Source: Massilia sp. PDC64 (GTDB lineage: Bacteria > Pseudomonadota > Gammaproteobacteria > Burkholderiales > Burkholderiaceae_D). Taken from it: 64,000 bases of DNA. Both the position numbers and the translations under genes were made by a program. Location of the stretch: contig NZ_FMZS01000002.1 of assembly GCF_900101265.1 (NCBI RefSeq), forward strand, positions 248,001 to 312,000, read 5' to 3'. Each line of letters begins with the position of its first letter. The stretch's first letter is position 1. A model generated the notes under the pieces. It made no database searches and had not been told where the DNA came from. It was given only the letters and a program-made list of their open reading frames with translations. Positions 34,181 through 42,339 of this stretch are shown here, piece after piece.

Positions 34181-35038
34181 TCAGATGTCCAGCGACGACG
34201 TCGCAGTGCTCGGCTTCCAGGGACCGGCGCAGTAGGCGGTGCCGGCCTGTTTGTCCCACGGGCCGGCGCAATAGGCCGTTGCGGCGGCGGCAGTGGCGGT
34301 CTCGGCCGTGCGATGGGCCTGCGGCTTGTCCCATGGACCCGCGCAGTAGGCGGTGTTGGCGTGCTTGTCCCACGGACCGGCGCAATACGCCGTCGCGGCG
34401 GCGGCTGTGGCGGTCTGGGCCGCGCCATGGGCATGCGGCTTGTCCCACGGACCCGCGCAGTAAGCGGTCCTGGCGTGCTTGTCCCACGGGCCTGCGCAGT
34501 AGGCGGTCTTGGCATGTTTGTCCCACGGGCCCGCGCAGTAGGCAGTCTTGGCCTGTTTGTCCCACGGACCGGCGCAGTAGGCGGTGTTGCCCTGTTTGTC
34601 CCACGGACCGGCGCAATAGGCCGTGCCGGACGCGTCTACCGGCGCCGCATCCGCCACCGGATAGGCTTCGCCGAACGTGGCTTCGTACAGGCTCTGCATG
34701 CGTTCGCCGCTGTCGATGCGGAACTGGTCGTCGTCGCCGCCGCGCATGCCCACGTACGGGTAATGGTGGACGAAGTAGCCGAACGCCTGCTCGCAATCGA
34801 CCGCGTACTTCATCGTGTCGAGGATGTGGTAGTGCCAGAACGTGTCGACGTCGACCAGGGGAGCGATGGCTTCCTCGGGATACATCTTCATCAGGCACAG
34901 GAAGCGCCGGTACTCCTTTTCCACGGCATTCGCTTTGTCCAGGCTCCAGCCTTCGCCCGACTCCACGTGCATCAACTTCGTCTTGATCGGTTCCAGATCG
35001 AGTTGCATTACGGCGCTAAACAGGTCGTTGGCGTTCAT
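34181..35038 (-). CDS. GRDP-like protein with nine YCAGPW repeats (cassette 3)
   Basis: 285 residues. The N-terminal 127 residues are the same GRDP-like domain with more substitutions than between copies 1 and 2 (for example Asp-Asp-Asp instead of Glu-Asp-Asp, and VHHYPYVGMRGG). The tail has nine T-A-Y-C-A-G-P-W units, eight followed by D-K and then Q/H/P-rich spacers, two of them long and Ala/Thr-rich. Compared with copies 1 and 2, the Ser is Gly and the basic residue after Pro is Trp. The ATG at 35038 follows GAGGATGAG. No signal peptide. It follows kinase 3 on the same strand with a 326-base gap containing the conserved promoter block. Confidence 0.8.
   Translation of the reverse strand: MNANDLFSAVMQLDLEPIKTKLMHVESGEGWSLDKANAVEKEYRRFLCLMKMYPEEAIAPLVDVDTFWHYHILDTMKYAVDCEQAFGYFVHHYPYVGMRGGDDDQFRIDSGERMQSLYEATFGEAYPVADAAPVDASGTAYCAGPWDKQGNTAYCAGPWDKQAKTAYCAGPWDKHAKTAYCAGPWDKHARTAYCAGPWDKPHAHGAAQTATAAAATAYCAGPWDKHANTAYCAGPWDKPQAHRTAETATAAAATAYCAGPWDKQAGTAYCAGPWKPSTATSSLDI
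34209..34655 (-). repeat. Coding repeat array, YCAGPW type
   Basis: Nine in-frame units of about 13 residues; the plus-strand core is close to TTGTCCCACGGGCCGGCGCA. Two longer units with Ala/Thr-rich spacers are near duplicates of each other, again suggesting internal duplication. Confidence 0.9.
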
Positions 35039-35182
35039 CGTTCTCATCCTCATTGGTTGTTGAAGATCGCGTTGTGAGTGCTTCCCTAGTTGTGGTTGTG
35101 TCGGCTTGTCGGGCCAGCGCTGAACAGTAATTCCTCACGGTTCGTAATGACATCTGCCAACGAGCGGATCGATTCGTTGGCG

Positions 35183-35257
35183 CGCCTTACACGTAATCAA
35201 TGTAATTCAGGCAAATTGATGATATATTGATATTTGTCAAAGAAACAACATTCATTG
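35183..35257 (-). promoter_or_regulatory. Conserved promoter block, copy 3
   Basis: TTGACA-containing site (complement at 35235-35240), TTGCCT (35209-35214), 17-nt spacer, TGTAAG (35186-35191). The CTCAA/TTGAG repeat is partly degraded here. The rest of the gap 35039-35364 shows only the conserved leader and no ORF. Confidence 0.6.
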
Positions 35258-35364
35258 CCGAAGCCGCTACACAGTTTTTCTTTGATGAAGTAGCAATACC
35301 CGCGCGGAATAGACGCGACAAAGCGTCGCCGGGCAGGGACGCTGGTCGTTATGAAGGGAAAGAG

Positions 35365-37215
35365 TCAGATGACGGCCGAGCCCGCGCCGTGTTCCTGCTG
35401 CTGGGTGAGGACGGACTCAGGCCCGCCGATGACGGGCGCCGATACCATCACGGTCGTGCCGCCGCCCGGTTCGCTGAATACGGCGCAGGTGCCGCCGAGG
35501 ATCACGACGCGTTCCTCGATGCCCACGAGACCGAACGATCCATACTTGTTGCGCCCGCCGGGCGGCAGGCCGCAGCCGTTGTCGCGCACCGTCAGCGACA
35601 GCCAGCCGCCGTTCAGGCGCAACTCCACTTTCACGTGCGTCGCGTTGGCATGCCGGACGATGTTCGTCAGCGATTCCTGCAGGATGCGGAAGAAGGCCGT
35701 CGCGCAATGGTCGGCGAGGGCGATCTCGCCGTGGTCGTCCTGGATCTCGCACTGGATGCCCGTGCGCTTCTGGAACTGGTCGACCTGCCATTCGACGGCC
35801 GCGGACAGTCCCAGGTCGAGCACGGTGGGGCGCAGGTCGTTGATGATCTGGCGCACGCTCTTGATCGTCGTGTCGATCTGCAGCAAGGTGGAACGGGCGC
35901 GCTTGTTCAGGTGGTTGTGCGTGCCCTTCGTGCGCCCGGCCAGCAGTTCCGCTTCGATGCGCAGCGCGAGCAGGCTCTGGCCGAGGTCGTCGTGGATCTC
36001 GCGTGCGATGCGCTTGCGTTCCAGTTCCTTGATCTGGTAGGCGTGGTCGGCCAGGCGCCTGAGCTTCTGGTGCGACAACTGCAGCTTGGTCTGGCTCTCG
36101 CGCAGCTCGCTCGTCATCTCCTGCGCCAGTTCGAGGGCGGCGCGGCGCGACGAGGTCAGGATGTGCAGCAGGGCGTACAGCAGGACGGAGCCGAGGAAGC
36201 CGAAGGCCATCATCAGCTTCGGATAATAGATGTCGAAATCCGTGCGGAGCCGGGCTTTTTGCACGCTGTAGGTGGTTTGCCACGGACGTCCGTTGAAATC
36301 GAGGGGCAGCGTGGCCGTGAACACATCGTCGCCGCTGTCGAGCGGCGGCGTGGGGTTGGCGACCGTGCCGCGGCTGTCGAACAATACCTTGGGCCACGTC
36401 GACGTATCGTGGCCGATGACCTCGCGCGGGCCGACGTCGAACAGGGTCATGCGCACGCCGGGGATCGGCATCTCGTCCATCACGCCGTTCAGCAGCTTCG
36501 GCAGGCTGAACGCGATGCCGAGCGAGCCGAGATAGGCCGCGCGCCGTTGTTCCACGCTGGTCAGCAGGGGACCATGCCGGTACACCGGCACGCGCATGCC
36601 CAGGTGGTTGTCGTTGGATGTGGACAGGGCCGCGATGGGCCGGCCGGAGGCGCGCAGCATGCCGTCGTCGCGCGACTGCGCCAGCTGCGTGCGGAAATAC
36701 GGATTGCTCATCAGGTCGAGGCCGTACAGCCGCGTGTTCTTGGCGTCCGGCTCGATGTAGGTGACGACGAGATAGGCGAGACGGATGCCCGAGGGCGTGA
36801 TGACCGGGCGCGCGTCAGGGCCGAGGAAGGCCTGCAGTTCGCGCGTGAACTCCGCCTCGAATTGCGGACGCTGGTCTTCGCGTACCCAGGTCGCGAAGTT
36901 CAGGGTGTCGACGGCCGGGTAATTTCGCGCCAGGTGCAGCCCCTGCACATAGTCGTGGAACTGGCGGTGGGTGAGCGTGTCGCCGCTCTGCAGCACGCTG
37001 GCCGCGCCGCGCAGCAGGTCCGTGTACGACTTGATGCGCATGTTGATGACGGCCTGCGCATACTTCGCATGGCGGACGAAGCGTTCGTGTACGTCGCTCT
37101 CGATCGAGCGCGTCGTGACGACGTACAGCACGCTACCGACGAGCGTCGACAGCATGACCCCGGTCCAGAACGAGAACCGGGTGACGGAAAATGCGTCTCT
37201 CAGCGTCGTCGACAT
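35365..37215 (-). CDS. CHASE-type sensor histidine kinase (cassette 3)
   Basis: 616 residues, third member of the family: membrane helix near 13-34, CHASE-type sensor (RNYPAVDTLNFATWV), second helix LMMAFGFLGSVLLYALLHIL, AREIHDDLGQSL with the phospho-acceptor His, and the HATPase ESLTNIVRHANA and DNGCGLPPGG boxes. The C-terminal tail of all three kinases ends in a short acidic/His segment closing with SAVI or SSVI. The sensor differs most in the region after YIEPDAKN. It is first in transcription order of the array (37215 down to 27878). The ATG has GCGGAACC upstream. Confidence 0.9.
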   Translation of the reverse strand: MSTTLRDAFSVTRFSFWTGVMLSTLVGSVLYVVTTRSIESDVHERFVRHAKYAQAVINMRIKSYTDLLRGAASVLQSGDTLTHRQFHDYVQGLHLARNYPAVDTLNFATWVREDQRPQFEAEFTRELQAFLGPDARPVITPSGIRLAYLVVTYIEPDAKNTRLYGLDLMSNPYFRTQLAQSRDDGMLRASGRPIAALSTSNDNHLGMRVPVYRHGPLLTSVEQRRAAYLGSLGIAFSLPKLLNGVMDEMPIPGVRMTLFDVGPREVIGHDTSTWPKVLFDSRGTVANPTPPLDSGDDVFTATLPLDFNGRPWQTTYSVQKARLRTDFDIYYPKLMMAFGFLGSVLLYALLHILTSSRRAALELAQEMTSELRESQTKLQLSHQKLRRLADHAYQIKELERKRIAREIHDDLGQSLLALRIEAELLAGRTKGTHNHLNKRARSTLLQIDTTIKSVRQIINDLRPTVLDLGLSAAVEWQVDQFQKRTGIQCEIQDDHGEIALADHCATAFFRILQESLTNIVRHANATHVKVELRLNGGWLSLTVRDNGCGLPPGGRNKYGSFGLVGIEERVVILGGTCAVFSEPGGGTTVMVSAPVIGGPESVLTQQQEHGAGSAVI

Positions 37216-37335
37216 GAGGTTCCGCAGGGGGCACGGTTGTTGATTTATTCCAACTTACTTGGCTTGGGTGCCGGACGGACCTAGCAGATCAGGGGGTTGC
37301 CGGACCGGGGCGTCGATGGATTCTGAGGGACAAAG

Positions 37336-37368
37336 AAAAAGCCCGGTTCATTGCTGAACCGGGCTTTT
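37336..37368 (-). terminator. Strong terminator of glnS
   Basis: A 10-bp stem GCCCGGTTCA/TGAACCGGGC (37341-37350 and 37355-37364) with tetraloop TTGC, followed by TTTTTC on the minus strand and TTTTGA on the plus strand. It insulates glnS from the kinase array. Confidence 0.9.
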
Positions 37369-37387
37369 GAGCTGGATCAAATGCGTG

Positions 37388-39136
37388 TTACTTGCCCCAG
37401 CTGTCCTTGAGCGTCGTGACGCGGTTGAACACGGGCTTGCCCGGGACGGAATCCACGCGGTCGGCGACGAAATAGCCGTGGCGCTCGAACTGGAAGCGCT
37501 GGTCGGCCTCGGCCTTGGCCAGGCCCGGTTCCAGGTACGCCGTGACGATTTCCAGCGCGTTCGGATTGAGCACGCTCATGAAATCCTTGCCGCCGCCGTC
37601 CGGTTGCGGATCGAGGAACAGGCGGTCGTACAGGCGCACCTCCGCTTCCAGCGCGTGGGTCGCGCTGACCCAGGTGATGTTGCCCTTGACCTTGTAGTTG
37701 TCCGCGCCCGGCGTGCCCGATTTCGAGTCCGGGAAATAGTTCACGTGCACGGCGGTGACGTTGCCGTTCTCGTCCTTGTCGAAGCCCGTGCATTCCGTCA
37801 CGAAGCCGTATTTCAGGCGCACGCGCGAGCCCGGCTTGTCGTCGATGGGCGGGTAGAAGCGGTGGTAGCCCTTGGTCGGCACTTCCATGAAGTCTTCCTG
37901 CTCGATCCACAGTTCGCGCGAGAACGGGAACGAACGGGTGCCCCATTCCGGATGGTGCGGGTGGACGGGCGCGCTGCACTCGACCGTTTCGCCTTCCGGG
38001 AAGTTGTCGACGATGAGCTTCAGCGGACGCAGCACGGCCACGGCGCGCGGCGCCTTCGGGTCGAGGTCATCGCGCAGGGCGCCTTCCAGCGTGCTCATGT
38101 CGATCCAGCCGTCGGCCTTGGAGACGCCGATGCGCTCGCAGAACAGCTGGATCGATTCCGGCGTGTAGCCGCGGCGGCGCAGGCCGACGATGGTGGGCAT
38201 GCGCGGATCGTCCCAGCCGTTCACGACACCTTCGGTCACGAGCTGGCGCAGCTTGCGCTTCGAGGTGACGACGTAGGTCAGGTTCAGGCGCGCGAATTCG
38301 TACTGGCGCGGCACCGGGCGCTCGAAGAAGCCGCCGTCGGCCAGCGTGTCGACCAGCCAGTCGTAGAACGGGCGGTGGTCCTGGAATTCCAGCGTGCACA
38401 GCGAATGCGTGATGTTTTCCAGCGCGTCCGAGATCGGGTGCGTGAAGTCGTACATCGGGTAGATGCACCACTTGTCGCCCGTGCGGTGGTGATGCGCGTG
38501 GCGGATGCGGTACAGGGCCGGGTCGCGGTTCGTCATGATGGGCGACGACATCGCGTCCTCGCTCATCTTGGCGCGCAGCACGTGTTCGCCATCCTTGTAC
38601 TTGCCGGCCTTCATGTCGCGGAAGATCTGCAGCGATTCCTCGACCGGGCGGTTGCGGAACGGCGAGTTCGTGCCCGGCGTGGAGAAATTACCGCGGTTGC
38701 GCGACATGTCTTCGGCGCTCTGGCTGTCGACATAGGCCTTGCCGTTCTGGATCAGGTATTCGGCCATCGCATAGAGCTGGTCGAAGTAGTCGCTGGCGTA
38801 GTGCAGGTATTCCTGTCCGCCTTGCTCCCACGTGAAGCCCAGCCACTTGACGCTGTCCATGATCGTGTCGACGTATTCCTGGTCTTCCTTTTCCGGATTC
38901 GTATCGTCGAAACGGAGGTGGCAGCGGCCCTGGTAGTCGCGCGCCAGGCCGAAGTTCAGGCAGATGGATTTGGCATGGCCCACGTGCAGGTAACCGTTCG
39001 GCTCCGGCGGAAAGCGCGTGATCACGGACGGCATGCCCGGACGCGCGTGGGTGCCCGCGGCGAGGTCGGATTCGACGATCGCGCGAACAAAATTCGACGA
39101 CGGGGTGGCCGCCGCAGCGTTCTTGTCGTTACTCAT
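37388..39136 (-). CDS. glnS: Glutaminyl-tRNA synthetase
   Basis: 582 residues, class I synthetase charging tRNA-Gln. The HIGH-type motif is PPEPNGYLHVGHAKS near residue 37-51, RFDDTNPEKE follows, and the KMSKS-equivalent is VVTSKRKL. The C-terminal anticodon-binding beta-barrels end in FNRVTTLKDSWGK. The start at 39136 gives the normal short N-terminal extension (MSNDKNAAAATPSSNF). It is monocistronic with its own terminator. Confidence 0.97.
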   Translation of the reverse strand: MSNDKNAAAATPSSNFVRAIVESDLAAGTHARPGMPSVITRFPPEPNGYLHVGHAKSICLNFGLARDYQGRCHLRFDDTNPEKEDQEYVDTIMDSVKWLGFTWEQGGQEYLHYASDYFDQLYAMAEYLIQNGKAYVDSQSAEDMSRNRGNFSTPGTNSPFRNRPVEESLQIFRDMKAGKYKDGEHVLRAKMSEDAMSSPIMTNRDPALYRIRHAHHHRTGDKWCIYPMYDFTHPISDALENITHSLCTLEFQDHRPFYDWLVDTLADGGFFERPVPRQYEFARLNLTYVVTSKRKLRQLVTEGVVNGWDDPRMPTIVGLRRRGYTPESIQLFCERIGVSKADGWIDMSTLEGALRDDLDPKAPRAVAVLRPLKLIVDNFPEGETVECSAPVHPHHPEWGTRSFPFSRELWIEQEDFMEVPTKGYHRFYPPIDDKPGSRVRLKYGFVTECTGFDKDENGNVTAVHVNYFPDSKSGTPGADNYKVKGNITWVSATHALEAEVRLYDRLFLDPQPDGGGKDFMSVLNPNALEIVTAYLEPGLAKAEADQRFQFERHGYFVADRVDSVPGKPVFNRVTTLKDSWGK

Positions 39137-39268
39137 GAAACCTATTGGAGATGGGTATGATTCCCGGCATTTTACCGTAGAAGACGGCATCCGGGCCGCT
39201 ATGTGGTCAAGCGCACGGTCCGCGTGGAGGGCAGTCCGCATACTGGGTGACGGTGTCCCGGGCGGCGG

Positions 39269-39299
39269 CCTGTCAAGTTGGCGCTTTCTATAGGATAAT
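39269..39299 (+). promoter_or_regulatory. Candidate promoter of the J-domain operon
   Basis: A GATAAT -10 element at about 39293-39298 with CTGTCA roughly 18 nt upstream, 40-50 nt before the GTG start. The -35 match is weak. The remainder of the 204-base gap after glnS shows no tRNA or ORF. Confidence 0.4.
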
Positions 39300-39340
39300 C
39301 TCGGTTTAATGTTTTTTCGGCCACAGCCGGAGAGTTTCAA

Positions 39341-39631
39341 GTGGAAAATTTATACGCGATCCTCGGCGTCGCGCCGAATGCCAGCGACGACGACATCAAG
39401 AAGGTCTACCGCTCGCTCGCCATGCGCTATCACCCGGACCGCAACCAGGCGCCGGGCGCGGAAGCGCGCTTCAAGGCCGTCACGAAGGCGTACGAAGTCC
39501 TGTCCGACCCCGTCAAGCGGGCGGAATACGACCAGAGCGTGAACCACCGCATCGTCCTCGACGCGGAAGCCGAGGCGTTCGAATTGTGGCGATCGGTCTT
39601 CGCCCTGAATGGCGTGAACTTGGCCGCCTGA
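39341..39631 (+). CDS. Short J-domain protein
   Basis: 96 residues, almost only a J domain: [20 protein letters not shown], then YHPDRNQ with the Hsp70-activating HPD, then [14 protein letters not shown]. There is no Gly/Phe region or zinc finger, so it is a class III co-chaperone that could direct DnaK to a specific client. The GTG start at 39341 follows GGAGAGTTTCAA. Three uncharacterised genes follow with small gaps or overlaps (39660, 40172, 40951), so the client may be among their products. Confidence 0.88.
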   Translation: MENLYAILGVAPNASDDDIKKVYRSLAMRYHPDRNQAPGAEARFKAVTKAYEVLSDPVKRAEYDQSVNHRIVLDAEAEAFELWRSVFALNGVNLAA

Positions 39632-39659
39632 ACACGTTCCAACAGAATACGAGTCAATC

Positions 39660-40175
39660 ATGAAAAAAGTACATCCGGAGTTCGCCTTCCAGTCGCGCGA
39701 GCTGGAAGGCCAGATCGAAGGCACCCTGGGTGACCCGCCCAATCGCAAGAACTACGACATGATGGTGCAGGCCCTCGTGTCCGAATACGCCAACGGCGAC
39801 GGCCTCGACGACGTCAACATGATGGCGTTCGCGCTCGTCGACCGCATCCGCTTCACGGACCCGAAGGGTCTCATGCGCGAAGCCTACGACTACGAGGGCG
39901 GCGATCCGGCCAAGGTGTTTGCGATGGCCAACTGCGACGGCGACGACGAGGGCAAGGCGATGTATGCCGCCATCTGCGACAACCATCCGGAACTGGCGCG
40001 CCAGGCCATCGTGACGGCGTTCCTGTACAAGAACCAGGCCCGCTGGGAAGACGACGACCAGTCGCTCGACCAGCTCGCGAAAGACGACGAAGGCGACGAC
40101 GAGGAACTCGATGAAACGGCAGCGGGCGACGACTTCACCCAGCTGTTCGACCAGGAAGGAGGTGACCGCGAATGA
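39660..40175 (+). CDS. Uncharacterised acidic protein in J-domain operon
   Basis: 171 residues, very acidic, especially the tail from 133 (EDDDQSLDQLAKDDEGDDEE). The N-terminal 130 residues appear helical and ordered, with a MKKVHPEFAFQSRELEGQIE start. No known motif was recognised. Its last codons overlap the next gene (ATGA-type), and GAGGTGACC supplies that gene's ribosome site. Role unknown; it is probably co-expressed with the J-domain protein. Confidence 0.75.
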   Translation: MKKVHPEFAFQSRELEGQIEGTLGDPPNRKNYDMMVQALVSEYANGDGLDDVNMMAFALVDRIRFTDPKGLMREAYDYEGGDPAKVFAMANCDGDDEGKAMYAAICDNHPELARQAIVTAFLYKNQARWEDDDQSLDQLAKDDEGDDEELDETAAGDDFTQLFDQEGGDRE

Positions 40176-40954
40176 GCGACGACAACAAATCCAACCTGCC
40201 CGCGCTGACCAAGCAGGTCGGCGAACTCGTGCTGGCCGGCTCGCTGCAGCATGCCGAAGAGGCGCTGTCGCAGGCGGCCGACGAGCATGGCGACTATGCC
40301 GTGGCCGAAGTGCTGTCCACGTTGCCCCCGCAGGTGACGGCGCTGCACCTGGCCGGCTTCGACGGTGCCAAGACGTCCGTCGCGACCCTGCTGGTGCCGC
40401 CGAAGGCCTGGGCCGAAAGCCTCGCATACCTGGCCGCCACGTGGCCGGACGACATGATCGAGGACGACCCCGAGCGCATCGCGGAAAACCTGTTCAACCA
40501 TATCCACGGCATCGTCTACGCGACGGATGACGAGGATCGCCGCCACGAACTGCTGGCGGAAGCCTCGGCCACCGACTACGGCGCGACGGCATTCGCCATC
40601 GTGTGGTCGCTGGCGCCGCGCGAGATTCTCGAAGTGGCGGGCGAGATCAACAACCGCGGTCCGCACATCAACGTGCACACGACGTCGGACAGCGACATCG
40701 TGCCGCTCGCCGTCGACCTGGCCAAGGCCAGCGAGGACGGCTGGCAGCGTTCGCTGCTGGAACTGTTCCCGGAATACCGCAACACGGCCGACCTCGCGGA
40801 CGTCGAGTTGCCGGACGATCCGGACGAAGAGACGGAATTCCAGCAGCGCAGCACGCGCGAACTGCTGTACCGCCTGCGCAAGCAGGTGCCGTCCGTCCGC
40901 AGCCTGCAGCGCCGCAGCGGCCGCCGCAGCATGGGCACGGACATCTTCTCGTGA
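40172..40954 (+). CDS. Uncharacterised protein in J-domain operon
   Basis: 260 residues, soluble, helical and acidic overall, with a basic C-terminus (RLRKQVPSVRSLQRRSGRRS). No recognised motif. It overlaps the previous gene by 4 nt and the next by 4 nt (GTGA), so three consecutive genes are translationally coupled. The recurring feature of the three products is many short helices with acidic clusters, hinting at a multi-subunit complex; that is inference only. Confidence 0.75.
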   Translation: MSDDNKSNLPALTKQVGELVLAGSLQHAEEALSQAADEHGDYAVAEVLSTLPPQVTALHLAGFDGAKTSVATLLVPPKAWAESLAYLAATWPDDMIEDDPERIAENLFNHIHGIVYATDDEDRRHELLAEASATDYGATAFAIVWSLAPREILEVAGEINNRGPHINVHTTSDSDIVPLAVDLAKASEDGWQRSLLELFPEYRNTADLADVELPDDPDEETEFQQRSTRELLYRLRKQVPSVRSLQRRSGRRSMGTDIFS

Positions 40955-41865
40955 CGGGGGCGAGCGCATCGATGCTGCCTGCAATCGTCATCGAAAAACT
41001 GCCCCGGCTGATCCGCGCGATCCGGCTGATTCCCGGCAACGCCAATGCCGACGAGGCGGCCGGCCTCGCCGACGAGCTGGCCGGCATCACGGCGATGGTG
41101 GCCGAGAAGTTCACCAACGACCGCACGGCCGAAGGCATCCAGCGCGCGCAGCTGCTGACCATCGGCGGCGTGTCTTTGGGCCTCGAACACCTCGTCAAGG
41201 AAGAGATGGAAATGCGGGACGACGAACAGGGCGACCTGGACGCGCTCGACGTGTTGCTGGACGAGGGCGCGGAATTCGTGTTCCAGCAGGGCTTCCGCCT
41301 GATCCGCGAACTGGCGGCGCTGCCGGAGGACACGCTGGTCGGCGAATACGACAACGACCCCGTGTATTCGGCGCGCCGGCTGAAGGAGCTGTTCGTCGAC
41401 ATCTGCACGGCCGACCCGGGCGAGACGTGGTCCGGCTACGAGCGCTACCTGGGCCAGCTGAAGCAGCGCCAGGAGGTGCAGGCCGTCGTGCGCGCCGCGC
41501 AATGGCTGCGCCGGCACCACTGGGAAGGTCCCGTCAAGGATCCGGACCTGAACGCGGAAGGCGTGATCGCGCTCGCGATCATCTTCGGCATCGAAGGCGG
41601 CGGGCGCATCGTCGCGCGCACGGGGCAAAAGGAATTCGAGCGCTTCGTGCAGGCCGTCCGCAAGGGCAAGCCGGACTTCGACGCGGGCTGGGCCGCGCTG
41701 CTGGAACAGATCCCGGCACCGCACCAGGCCATCATCGCTGACCGCATCCAGAGTTACCGCAACAGCCTCCTGCTGCAGAACATCGCAGGCAAGGTGCCGC
41801 TGAAGGAGCTGTTCGTGGAGCTCGAGAACTACGCAGGTTCCGAGATCGACGCCGAGTATCCGTAG
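40951..41865 (+). CDS. Uncharacterised helical protein in J-domain operon
   Basis: 304 residues from a GTG that overlaps the previous stop; an ATG at 40972 is an alternative start seven codons later. It is all-helical by composition, with blocks LPRLIRAIRLIPGNANADEA, VSLGLEHLVKEEMEMRDDE and LEQIPAPHQAIIADRIQSYR. No family was recognised. It is the last of the coupled genes; a 146-nt gap follows, with a CCGCATCC/GGATGCGG hairpin at 41962-41982. Confidence 0.75.
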   Translation: MTGASASMLPAIVIEKLPRLIRAIRLIPGNANADEAAGLADELAGITAMVAEKFTNDRTAEGIQRAQLLTIGGVSLGLEHLVKEEMEMRDDEQGDLDALDVLLDEGAEFVFQQGFRLIRELAALPEDTLVGEYDNDPVYSARRLKELFVDICTADPGETWSGYERYLGQLKQRQEVQAVVRAAQWLRRHHWEGPVKDPDLNAEGVIALAIIFGIEGGGRIVARTGQKEFERFVQAVRKGKPDFDAGWAALLEQIPAPHQAIIADRIQSYRNSLLLQNIAGKVPLKELFVELENYAGSEIDAEYP

Positions 41866-41961
41866 TCGTCAAATCCGGTAATTCAGGGGCGGCGCGCCGA
41901 GCTCGTCAATACGGTTCGTGCGCCCCCCGATTCCCATCAGGACTACCATGACGTCCCAGCC

Positions 41962-41982
41962 CCGCATCCCCGGCGGATGCGG
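41962..41982 (+). terminator. Hairpin between the J-domain operon and the next small gene
   Basis: A perfect 8-bp stem CCGCATCC/GGATGCGG with a 5-nt loop, 30 nt before the next start. There is no T tract, so it may act as a processing or translation-control hairpin rather than a terminator. Confidence 0.35.
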
Positions 41983-42011
41983 TATCGAGCCATCAATGCA
42001 AGGAGTACGTC

Positions 42012-42332
42012 ATGTTGCAAGCAAACGAAATCCAGCAGCGATTCACTCATATTCAGCAAACCATCCAGGAGGCCCAGCAGGCCTGCCAGCAGGATGCGCC
42101 GAACGAGATCCGCGATTGCATCGAAAAACTGTCGCGTGAAGCCCAGCAGGCCCAGAGCGTGATGCAGTCGAACGACCAGCAACGCATCCAGCAATGCGTG
42201 GACAGCCTGGAAGACATGGGCGACGAAGCCAAGCGCATCAGCCGCTCGCTGCCGACGATGCCCGCCCACCTCGAAGCTGCGGTGACCCGCGTGCATGCCG
42301 AGCTGTCGGACCTGAAGCACAAGCTGCACTGA
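42012..42332 (+). CDS. Small coiled-coil protein
   Basis: 106 residues, Gln-rich and almost entirely helical (IQQRFTHIQQTIQEAQQACQ, LSREAQQAQSVMQSNDQQRI). It reads like a two- or three-helix bundle. The start has a clean AAGGAG site (AAGGAGTACGTC). It is convergent with the CoA-transferase gene, with only 7 nt between stops. No family recognised; it could be a stress or DNA-associated helical protein. Confidence 0.75.
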   Translation: MLQANEIQQRFTHIQQTIQEAQQACQQDAPNEIRDCIEKLSREAQQAQSVMQSNDQQRIQQCVDSLEDMGDEAKRISRSLPTMPAHLEAAVTRVHAELSDLKHKLH

Positions 42333-42339
42333 CCGAGCC

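Noticed and set aside
30990..34655. CRISPR-like direct repeats in the cassette region
   Set aside because: The repeats are coding, in frame, of variable length and with irregular linkers; no spacers or cas genes occur.
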